Notes under the pieces: model-generated
What the model saw: only the letters and a program-made list of their open reading frames with translations
Told to the model about the DNA's origin: nothing
Databases searched by the model: none
NCBI GenBank assembly: GCA_021799405.1
Contig: JAJZAL010000192.1
Coordinates: forward strand, 1 to 9,956
DNA: 9,956 nucleotides
Direction: 5' to 3'
Origin: Acidobacteriota bacterium
GTDB taxonomy: Bacteria > Acidobacteriota > Terriglobia > Terriglobales > Acidobacteriaceae
Shown here: in pieces, positions 1-6,274 of the stretch
Layout: the number at the start of each line of letters is the position of its first letter
How positions within the stretch are numbered: the stretch's first letter is position 1
Position numbers and translations under genes: made by a program

Positions 1-2258
1 ACGGTTTCTCGAATATCTGCTGACTGAAGGTTGGTAACAAAGTAAATGTCGACCTCACCCAGGCGCCGGTGCAAAAACGTAAGGCCCTGGCTCTGCCTGT
101 CGCCGGATAGTGCAAAATCCGGCTGCAAATGCGAGCGGAGCGCCTCGATAAGTTGCTGCCTCGGCCCTGCCAGAGGGGGCAACGGCGGATAGGGGTGCGG
201 AGTGGGAACGACAGTACGTGCTGCAGTAACATAATCCGGAATCTTATAATCCGCGACATGGTAAGTCTGCCCGCCTCCGGGATGAGCCTTTCCTGCTCCA
301 TCGGATCCGAACAGTTCCTTCGCAATCGCACTTACGCGCGCATCATCCTCCGCATGGTTGTTTAACCCGACCGATGTAGCCGCGAGTTCACCAAGAGCTA
401 TCAGGATTCCGCCATTCGTGACGAACCGCCGCATGAACTCCATGGTTTTCACGGGCACCGCTTTAGTGTTGGGTAGTATCAAGAAGCGATAAGCAAGGTT
501 ACCGACGGTGATCCTGCCGCTTTTAGCGTTCGCCCGGTTTTGCAGGACATCGTCGTTCACAGGATCAAAATCATAACCGTTTGCCACCAGCGTCTTTCCC
601 AGATCCCCATAAGGCATGATGCGCCGCTCGTTCCCGAAGAGCACATTCTCGGTCCATACCGTCGCCTGCGGAGAATACAGCAGAACATCGCCCACAAATT
701 CGCCCTGGCGCAGCATCACACAGCAGCGGCTGATATAGGAAGTCAAGTGGCCGTAATATTTCCACCATGTATTCCAGTGGCTGATGCGATTGGCCCAGGG
801 CACGTCCCGCGAAGGAACCACGTGCATCTCGGGTGAATACAGGTAGCCGTGGTTGTAGAACTGGGTGACACCGTCGCGTAAAAATGCATCGGTGGCAATC
901 TTCATATCCTGGAGGGTAGTGCGATAACGCTCGATGTGAATGAATGTGTAGGCTTCTGCCGATACGATTGGACGGCCATAAAGATGAGCGCCCGCCGCAA
1001 CCGCCTTGCGCGGATCGGCGATTACTTCAAATCCCTCCGTCGTTAACTCCATCTCCGGCCGTGGCGCTAGTCCGGCGGCCTGGATCAACTCGCAGGTGTC
1101 TCGATAGTATGCCTGTATGCGCGCAGACGTATGGTGTGCCTCGCACCAATCCACAAAAGGACCCAGAAATGCGTCAAGCGCGAGCCAACTGAGAAAATCG
1201 TTCACGTCATAGCGAATCCGTGGAGTCAGATCTCCTATATTCCACCAGATGGCTGGCAGAAATCGCCTGAGGTCATAGCCTTTGTAGGATCTGAATTGTT
1301 CCAGTGCCGCATTGCTCCAGTGGATGGTGTTCGGCAGGACCATGATTTCGTAACTATCGCAAAAGAGCGTATCAAGTGTCTTGCCAAATTCCGCGCCGAA
1401 TGCGCCATAGAAGATGCCGCCCAGATAATCGCAGTACTGGCGCATGGCTGGTTTGCTGAAGTGATCCACAACCCACTGCCGTTGAGGAAGGTTCTCTGTT
1501 GTCGCGTTCTGTTCTCCGGTATATTTGAGGCGGAATACCATAACCCGCCAGTTACCTGCGGGAATGCTCCATTTGAGGTGGTTCCCCTTTACCTGATCGG
1601 TGAGATCGACAAGCGTATCAGCGTCTAGCTCGTCGCCGGAGATGCGTCCCGCTACTACCGCTACAATCTGATTTTCATCCGGGGCATCTGATTCAAAGGT
1701 TCTCGCAAGATATTGTGAATGCTGTGGAACCACATAACTTGGTAGTTCCCGATCAAAGGCGCCGGGGCCCTGCAGGTCCAGGGAAGCTTGTGCCAGAACC
1801 TTACTCCGTTGTGTAGGTGGCACCCAGGATCCACCGAATTTCCAGCCTGCTCCGAATGAAAGCGACACTTCCATATCCAGGATGCGAGCCTGCTCGATTG
1901 CATAACCCACCATGTCCAGAAACTGCGGGGACAGATATGGAATGTTGCCCTTGGTGTACATCTGCCACGGGGTCATGATTTCGACGCCGCCCATCCCTTG
2001 CGCATGCATCTGTCGGAGCTGCCACTCGATGCCGCCCTTGGTGACGGCATTGCCTGGCCACCACCAGCGCGTGTGTTGCCTATAGGTCCTGGCAGGAGAT
2101 TGCCATTCGGCTTTCAGGTTTGAAAGGCTCGGAGCTTCAATAGTAGGAGGATCGGCCAAATGTTCTGCTGCTGCCAAAGGTGCACCGTAACACTCATAAA
2201 GGGCCGCACCCAGCCCAGCCATGCCAGTCTGCGAAAGGAACTGTCTGCGAGTCGTCAT
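1..2258 (-). CDS. GH106 alpha-L-rhamnosidase, Tat-exported, C-terminus cut by window edge
   Basis: This frame is open from the ATG at 2258 to the left edge, giving 752 codons with no stop. The protein most resembles glycoside hydrolase family 106, whose known members are calcium-dependent inverting alpha-L-rhamnosidases with a (beta/alpha)8 catalytic barrel. Family-like wording includes TRWWWPGN at residues 63-70, GMGGVEI at 88-94, DSYE at 301-304, SAEAYTF at 433-439, FYNHGYLYSPE at 467-477 and HRRLGEVDIYFVTN at 730-743. Glu304 and Glu435 are my candidates for the catalytic pair, not confirmed by alignment. The N-terminus, with TRRQFLS at residues 3-9 followed by a Gly/Ala-rich stretch, is a twin-arginine signal, which supports this start over Met13. 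The ribosome binding site is weak: a GAGGGGG run lies rather far upstream. Family members are usually longer, so C-terminal beta domains are probably missing. It lies 152 bases downstream of a sulfatase on the same strand. The substrate (terminal alpha-L-rhamnose) is from family knowledge; the glycan is inferred. Confidence 0.9.
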   Translation of the reverse strand, partial: MTTRRQFLSQTGMAGLGAALYECYGAPLAAAEHLADPPTIEAPSLSNLKAEWQSPARTYRQHTRWWWPGNAVTKGGIEWQLRQMHAQGMGGVEIMTPWQMYTKGNIPYLSPQFLDMVGYAIEQARILDMEVSLSFGAGWKFGGSWVPPTQRSKVLAQASLDLQGPGAFDRELPSYVVPQHSQYLARTFESDAPDENQIVAVVAGRISGDELDADTLVDLTDQVKGNHLKWSIPAGNWRVMVFRLKYTGEQNATTENLPQRQWVVDHFSKPAMRQYCDYLGGIFYGAFGAEFGKTLDTLFCDSYEIMVLPNTIHWSNAALEQFRSYKGYDLRRFLPAIWWNIGDLTPRIRYDVNDFLSWLALDAFLGPFVDWCEAHHTSARIQAYYRDTCELIQAAGLAPRPEMELTTEGFEVIADPRKAVAAGAHLYGRPIVSAEAYTFIHIERYRTTLQDMKIATDAFLRDGVTQFYNHGYLYSPEMHVVPSRDVPWANRISHWNTWWKYYGHLTSYISRCCVMLRQGEFVGDVLLYSPQATVWTENVLFGNERRIMPYGDLGKTLVANGYDFDPVNDDVLQNRANAKSGRITVGNLAYRFLILPNTKAVPVKTMEFMRRFVTNGGILIALGELAATSVGLNNHAEDDARVSAIAKELFGSDGAGKAHPGGGQTYHVADYKIPDYVTAARTVVPTPHPYPPLPPLAGPRQQLIEALRSHLQPDFALSGDRQSQGLTFLHRRLGEVDIYFVTNLQSADIRET

Positions 2259-2323
2259 GATCTGTTTCCGATCCCCCTCATAGTCGTATCTCGCAACTTA
2301 AGCAATCATCGGACGCAAGCCTT

Positions 2324-2329
2324 GTTATA
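2324..2329 (-). promoter_or_regulatory. Candidate -10 box upstream of the rhamnosidase gene
   Basis: The 152-base gap before the rhamnosidase contains TATAAC on the minus strand, inside the palindrome GTTATAAC, about 65 bases upstream of the start codon. No good -35 box sits at the expected distance, so this is a weak candidate. The gene may simply be read through from the sulfatase upstream. I see no convincing terminator after that sulfatase; there is only a 4-bp stem (AACG/CGTT) followed by a short T run. Confidence 0.18.
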
Positions 2330-2410
2330 ACCTATGTGACTCAGTGTTGCGCACATTCTTCCATTGCCTATTTGCAACGCGATTAAAAGCCTAAACGTGT
2401 CGTTCGTGAA

Positions 2411-3886
2411 TTATTTCCTTCCGGCGGGAGGGGCAAGATTCGGGTGCTTAGCCGCCCATGCCAGGTACTCGGCCACCGTCTCAAAGGTTCGGTAATTGTA
2501 GAGTCTGGCGCCATCATCGACAGGAACAGTCCAGTCCATGCTCCAGGAATCTCCGGCGTGCGCCATCCACGCTGCCAATCTCTTGTCCAGTTCGCTCATG
2601 ATGGTGCTGGCTGCGGGATCGCCAACAAGGTTCTTCATCTCGTACGGATCTTTTTCCAGATCGTAAAGAAGCCACGGTCCCTGTTCCCATCGCGCATACT
2701 TGTAACGTTGCGTCCGCATAGCACGCCAACCGGCTTTCACTCCTGCTGCGTGGTAGGGGCCGAAGATCTGAAAGTATGCCGAATCGGAGCCCTTGTCCTG
2801 CTTTCCTGTAACAACCTTCGATTGATCGGCGCCTTGCATGTTTTCCGGAACAGGTAGTCCGCACAGCGAGAGCAGCGTGGGAGCGAAATCCACATGCGAG
2901 ATCAAAGCATCGGTTGTGTGCCCGGCCGGAATCAGTCCCGGGCATCGCATGATGCCCGGCACACGGATCGATTCCTCCCAGGGTTTCCGCTTGAGAATCA
3001 TTGCTTGCGATCCCAGCATGTTGCCGTGATCGGACGAGAAGAAGACGATGGTGTTGTCCTTCAGCTTCAGTTCTTCGAGTGTACGCAGAAGCAGTCCTAC
3101 CTGGTCGTCGATCGCAGTCATGGCGGCATAGTAAGCGGCGATGTCTTTGCGTGATGCGTGACCAGTGCCCTCCACCCAGTTCGGACGCATGGTCAGCTTC
3201 TCTGGATCGTATAAGTCAAGGTATTTTTGCGGGGCAAGGTAGGGATCGTGCGGGGCCCCAATCGAAAGCATCAGGAAGAATGGCCTATCCTGCGATTCGT
3301 AGAGGAACTCTACGGCCAGTTGCGTCCAAAAGTCAGGTTCATATTGCTCGGTGACGATTGGCACGTTCTCATCGCGAAAGTACCAGTTGTAAAAGTAGTT
3401 ATGATTACACTCATTGGCTGCCCAGAATTGAAAGCCGTGGCGCCTGCGTCCCGGAGGCACAAATCCGGGCATGCGAGGTCCTCCATCCAAATGCCATTTG
3501 CCCACATATCCGGTCCGATACCCGCCCTGCGCGAAAAGATCGCCCAGCGTGATCTCCGATTCCTTCAGGCGCAGATCGTTGGCCACCATCCCGGTCCGGC
3601 TGGCGTAGGTTCCCGTCAGCATCACCGAGCGCGCCGGGCAGCACACGGGCGTATTGGCCAGCGTGTTCCGCATGAGCACGCCCTCTGAAGCCAAGCTATC
3701 CAGATGCGGTGTCTTGACATCTGGGTCGCTCATGCATCCGAGAGCCTGCCCGCGCCATTCATCCGTGAGAATGAATACTACATTCGGAGGACGTTTGGTC
3801 TCCGGATCCGCCCATGCTCTGGTTTTATTCATCTGCATCGCCGCAATCGCACTTCCGGCGCCGCTCAAGAATGACCTTCGATTCAT
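2411..3886 (-). CDS. Sulfatase (S1 family, formylglycine-dependent), Tat-exported, CCPAR type
   Basis: This is a complete 491-residue sulfatase of the alkaline-phosphatase-like fold, which hydrolyses sulfate esters using a formylglycine made from an active-site cysteine. The signature CCPAR is at residues 82-86, making Cys82 the residue to be converted and Arg86 its partner. Metal and substrate pocket motifs follow the family order: TDEW (41-44, with Glu43 where many sulfatases have a second Asp), GKWH (129-132), SIGAPHD (208-214), SSDHGN (284-289) and Lys299/Lys301. The segment GWRAMRTQRYKYARW (386-400) and the following YDLEKDPYE are typical of the C-terminal sulfatase subdomain. The N-terminus has NRRSFLSG (2-9) and a likely cleavage after AWA (24-26), a twin-arginine signal. 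GGAGGGG at 3894-3900, seven bases before the ATG, supports the start. The position of the sulfate it removes cannot be read from sequence. The neighbouring rhamnosidase suggests a rhamnose-containing glycan. Confidence 0.95.
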   Translation of the reverse strand: MNRRSFLSGAGSAIAAMQMNKTRAWADPETKRPPNVVFILTDEWRGQALGCMSDPDVKTPHLDSLASEGVLMRNTLANTPVCCPARSVMLTGTYASRTGMVANDLRLKESEITLGDLFAQGGYRTGYVGKWHLDGGPRMPGFVPPGRRRHGFQFWAANECNHNYFYNWYFRDENVPIVTEQYEPDFWTQLAVEFLYESQDRPFFLMLSIGAPHDPYLAPQKYLDLYDPEKLTMRPNWVEGTGHASRKDIAAYYAAMTAIDDQVGLLLRTLEELKLKDNTIVFFSSDHGNMLGSQAMILKRKPWEESIRVPGIMRCPGLIPAGHTTDALISHVDFAPTLLSLCGLPVPENMQGADQSKVVTGKQDKGSDSAYFQIFGPYHAAGVKAGWRAMRTQRYKYARWEQGPWLLYDLEKDPYEMKNLVGDPAASTIMSELDKRLAAWMAHAGDSWSMDWTVPVDDGARLYNYRTFETVAEYLAWAAKHPNLAPPAGRK

Positions 3887-3936
3887 CCCCGCTCCCCTCC
3901 AAGTGATTATGCCTGGCCTGCCCGCGTTGCCAGCCC

Positions 3937-3942
3937 TATATA
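3937..3942 (-). promoter_or_regulatory. Candidate -10 box upstream of the second sulfatase
   Basis: TATATA on the minus strand lies about 50 bases before the sulfatase start at 3886. The hexamers 16-18 bases further upstream match TTGACA poorly. I list it because a terminator-like hairpin sits just upstream (4068-4101), which would make a separate promoter for this gene useful. Confidence 0.2.
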
Positions 3943-4067
3943 AGATCCCTGCGCACTATGACATTGCCGCTTGAATCTTCTTCCGTCTATGTGGCCTCGC
4001 TGTTGACCCTGGAAATGGTTGAACGCATTGATCATGCAGGTGCAGATCTCACTTACACCAAGACGCG

Positions 4068-4101
4068 AAAAACCATGCGAAGCGGTTAGACTTCTCCGCA
4101 T
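4068..4101 (-). terminator. Intrinsic-terminator-like hairpin after the first sulfatase
   Basis: Read on the minus strand, starting 13 bases after the sulfatase stop codon, the arm ATGCG-(GAG bulge)-AAG pairs with CTTCGCAT across the loop TCTAACCG. It is followed by GGTTTTT. An 8-bp stem with a 3-base bulge and a T5 run fits a weak intrinsic terminator or attenuator between the two sulfatase genes. Confidence 0.45.
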
Positions 4102-4113
4102 CAAGAGCAAGCG

Positions 4114-5676
4114 TCAACAGGCAAGATGCGGAACAGGTGGAAGATCCGGACTTGGCTTTGCATCTCTTGGGCGCAGATACCAGTCAATGGCGTCATCGCT
4201 GCTCATCCCAGATGGTTCGGCGTGCGCGTCGGGGTGAGTGGCGCGGAAGATGCGCAACATCTCGGCTGAAAGCTGCTGCACCACTTCCGGATGCTGGCCG
4301 GCAACATTGGTGAACTCGCCCGGATCGGCCTGCTGGTCAAAAAGCTCCACGTATCGGCCGGGAAGGGGATTGTCGGTGAGGTAGCCATCCCGGCGCAGCC
4401 GCCTGCCGCTGCAGTGGATCAGCTTCCAGCGGTCCGTCTTCACACATGCTTCTTCGTTTTCCAGATACTCGCTGAAGATGGACTGCCGTGGCCGGGAATC
4501 CCGTCCTGTTTTCAGGTAGCTGGCCAGGCTTCGGCCATGGTTGATGGCGAAAGGCTCAGCCCCGAGCAATTCAATCAATGTGGGCGGCACGTCAATCGAC
4601 TCGGTGAATTCGTGAATGACCTGTCCCGCGCCCACATGTCCGGGCCAGCGGAAAATCAACGGCACGCGCAGCGCAGGCTCGTAACAGACGTGCTTCTCGA
4701 AGCGCCCGTGCTGGCCCAGCGAGTATCCGTGATCGGCCATGTAGATCACCAGCGTATCGTTCTCCAGGTTCGCATCCCTGAGTGCCTGCAGTACCTCACC
4801 GACGTTGCGATCCGTAAAAGCGACTGATGTGTAGTAAGAAGCAATGATTCCCTGCTTTTGGCTCGGTGTCAGGTCACGGAAGATCAGTGGGATCTGATGA
4901 AAGTCATTCGGTCCCACCTCTGGTACAGGAAAGCTCTTGGGGTCGAATCGGTTTCGATCTTCAATCGGAAAATCAAATGGCGAGTGTGGAGTTCGAAAAC
5001 TTACCCAAAGGGCAAACGGATCATCTTTGTGCTCGTGGATGTATTTCACGCCCTGACGGGCAATCCATGTCCCTTCCATGTGCTCATAGTCGCGATCAAA
5101 TGGAAGTTTGTCCGCATCGAGCCAGATGCGTGCGGGGTCCCTGAAGGGACGCCATTGCTTGGGCTTGGTGGCAATGCCGGCATACTCTGGCCACGGCCCA
5201 ACCGCTTCACTCCAATCACGCCGTACGACATCCTCGGTACAAGCAATATTAAAGCCATGAAGCCCGGGCCGGCCTGGAACATTGAAGTGCATCTTGCCAT
5301 ATACCGCCGGCTCATAGTCGCTGGCGGCCAGTTGTCTTGCCAGCGTGGGCTTGTCTTCCGCGAGAGGCGTTCCCAACACAGTTACACCGGCGGAATGGGG
5401 CAGTTGACTGGTGAAGAACGATTGCCGCGATGGCGTACACACAGGCGCATTGCAGTAATTCCTCGCAAAGCGCGTTCCCTCAGCAGCCAGGCGATCCAGA
5501 TTCGGAGTAAGAGCCCGCTGATTCCCGTCGGCTCCCAGCACATAGCCGGCGTGGTCGTCTGCAAGGATATAAAGGAGATTGGGTTTTCTGTCTCGAGCAT
5601 GCGCAACTCGTGAACGAACCAGGGAATTGGCCACCAATCCGGCCCCCGCTCCCAGCACCTGCCTTCTTGTAAACAT
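4114..5676 (-). CDS. Sulfatase (S1 family, formylglycine-dependent), Tat-exported, CTPSR type
   Basis: This is a complete 520-residue formylglycine sulfatase and the first gene of the minus-strand cluster. The classical signature CTPSR is at residues 80-84, with Cys80 as the formylglycine precursor. Other pocket motifs are ADDH (39-42, two metal-binding Asp), GKMHF (127-131), RTPHSPF (228-234), MADHGYSLGQHG (313-324) and Lys328. The segment VKTDRWKLI (412-420), then ELFDQQADPGE (444-454), is the usual C-terminal sulfatase ending. TRRQVLGAG at 3-11 and a cleavage site near VAHA (24-27) form a twin-arginine signal. GGGGAGG at 5684-5690, seven bases from the ATG, supports the start. Its sequence differs from the other sulfatase throughout, so the pair is unlikely to be a recent duplication and probably acts on different sulfate positions (inference). 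A strong promoter candidate lies about 60 bases upstream. Confidence 0.95.
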   Translation of the reverse strand: MFTRRQVLGAGAGLVANSLVRSRVAHARDRKPNLLYILADDHAGYVLGADGNQRALTPNLDRLAAEGTRFARNYCNAPVCTPSRQSFFTSQLPHSAGVTVLGTPLAEDKPTLARQLAASDYEPAVYGKMHFNVPGRPGLHGFNIACTEDVVRRDWSEAVGPWPEYAGIATKPKQWRPFRDPARIWLDADKLPFDRDYEHMEGTWIARQGVKYIHEHKDDPFALWVSFRTPHSPFDFPIEDRNRFDPKSFPVPEVGPNDFHQIPLIFRDLTPSQKQGIIASYYTSVAFTDRNVGEVLQALRDANLENDTLVIYMADHGYSLGQHGRFEKHVCYEPALRVPLIFRWPGHVGAGQVIHEFTESIDVPPTLIELLGAEPFAINHGRSLASYLKTGRDSRPRQSIFSEYLENEEACVKTDRWKLIHCSGRRLRRDGYLTDNPLPGRYVELFDQQADPGEFTNVAGQHPEVVQQLSAEMLRIFRATHPDAHAEPSGMSSDDAIDWYLRPRDAKPSPDLPPVPHLAC

Positions 5677-5736
5677 TGTGACGCCTCCCCTTCTACTTCA
5701 GATGTGCCGGAACCGCGCTTCCAAACGCGGGAAAAT

Positions 5737-5764
5737 CGTATATCTATATCTCGAATAATGTCAA
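5737..5764 (-). promoter_or_regulatory. Sigma70-like promoter for the sulfatase-rhamnosidase cluster
   Basis: On the minus strand a perfect -35 box TTGACA (5764-5759) is followed after 16 bases by TATACG (5742-5737), which matches four of six -10 positions. Transcription would start near 5730, leaving a leader of roughly 55 bases before the ATG at 5676. Confidence 0.5.
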
Positions 5765-5781
5765 CTGAAAAATTATTTCAG
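5765..5781. promoter_or_regulatory. Inverted repeat abutting the -35 box, possible regulator site
   Basis: CTGAAA-AATTA-TTTCAG has perfect 6-base arms and directly adjoins the TTGACA of the minus-strand promoter. Its centre lies about 43 bases upstream of the predicted start point, where class II activators usually bind. The binding protein is unknown. Confidence 0.4.
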
Positions 5782-5959
5782 ATCTAACCTATGACTGTGC
5801 AAAAATCGACTTTCCTTCCCTCGGCGTGGGCAACCCGCGCTAACAACATGAGCGCCTGACCTTTTCGCCTATCGTTTGCTCCAGCCCCCAGGTGACAAGA
5901 ACCCGTCAGCAAACTGCATTTAAGATCCTTCCTCGTTTCAACGAACTCACTTCATTAGC

Positions 5960-6127
5960 GTGAAAAACAACGCCGATCCCTGGAATTCATTTCGTGGCAA
6001 ACTGTTAGCCGCAACCATCTCCTCTGCCGAAGAATCGCTGGCCTCTGTGTTCGATCAGCACCTGACTGCTCTACCACGGCAGGTCCGCAAACGCGGCATC
6101 TCAAACTTGAATGATTTTCGCATATAA
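5960..6127 (+). CDS. Small unrecognised reading frame, 55 residues, GTG start
   Basis: A frame from GTG 5960 to TAA 6127 encodes 55 residues. It reads like real protein: it includes FRGKLLAATISSAEESL and LTALPRQVRKRG, with codon choice similar to the enzyme genes. No Shine-Dalgarno sequence precedes the GTG, and the frame is open only back to 5924. It ends 13 bases before the -35 box of the transporter promoter. I do not recognise a family. It may be a small protein, a remnant of a lost gene or chance. Confidence 0.25.
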   Translation: MKNNADPWNSFRGKLLAATISSAEESLASVFDQHLTALPRQVRKRGISNLNDFRI

Positions 6128-6140
6128 AATAACTTTTCCC

Positions 6141-6170
6141 TTGACATGGTTTCTCGCACTGTGATTCTAT
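6141..6170 (+). promoter_or_regulatory. Sigma70-like promoter for the TonB transporter
   Basis: A perfect TTGACA at 6141-6146 is followed after 18 bases by TTCTAT (6165-6170), or after 19 bases by TCTATT, both poor-to-moderate -10 boxes. The predicted start near 6177 lies just before the AAGGAG at 6183-6188. The weak -10 box suggests help from an activator (inference). Confidence 0.42.
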
Positions 6171-6193
6171 TCAAAAAAATTGAAGGAGCAGCC

Positions 6194-6274
6194 GTGACGA
6201 GTCTCAATGTTGCAGCCTTAGCGCGGTTATTCCCCAGCGAGGTATCCCATGGCATTGATGTTTGCGACTACTAG
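6194..6274 (+). CDS. Possible 26-residue leader peptide overlapping the transporter start
   Basis: GTG at 6194 is preceded by a strong Shine-Dalgarno AAGGAG (6183-6188) with five bases between. The frame runs 26 codons, starting MTSLNVAALARLF, to TAG at 6274. It overlaps the first 26 bases of the transporter gene in another frame. Its ribosome binding site is stronger than the GCGAGG used by the transporter. Ribosomes finishing this frame would stop just past the transporter ATG, so it could couple or tune translation of the transporter. No family is recognisable. Confidence 0.3.
   Translation: MTSLNVAALARLFPSEVSHGIDVCDY

Larger units (their letters stand above)
5677..6248. other. Divergent regulatory intergenic region between sulfatase and TonB transporter
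   Basis: These 572 bases separate divergently transcribed genes. They hold a promoter facing each way, an inverted repeat beside the sulfatase promoter and two short GTG-start reading frames (5960-6127 and 6194-6274). Minor structures include a 5-bp hairpin CCGCG/CGCGG at 5713-5730 near the predicted sulfatase transcript start, GCGCT/AGCGC at 5837-5855, and the 12-base palindrome TCGTTTCAACGA at 5933-5944. I see no tRNA, riboswitch or insertion-sequence end. Confidence 0.6.

Noticed and set aside
1131..1628. Plus-strand 165-codon open frame
   Set aside because: It lies entirely inside the rhamnosidase gene on the opposite strand, whose motifs are clear; its own translation has no recognisable family.
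4858..5613. Plus-strand 251-codon open frame
   Set aside because: It is antisense to the first sulfatase, whose catalytic motifs are all on the minus strand, and has no ribosome binding site or family resemblance.
5869..5919. Minus-strand 16-codon frame with an AGGAAGGA site before its ATG
   Set aside because: The ribosome site is good, but the frame lies well upstream of the predicted minus-strand promoter and is too short to support alone.
5933..5944. Palindrome TCGTTTCAACGA as a regulator operator
   Set aside because: Arms are only five bases and it is far from both promoters; such palindromes occur by chance in a region of this size.
6055..6255. Minus-strand 66-codon frame in the divergent region
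   Set aside because: Its translation looks non-coding and it would run against the transporter promoter and ribosome sites.
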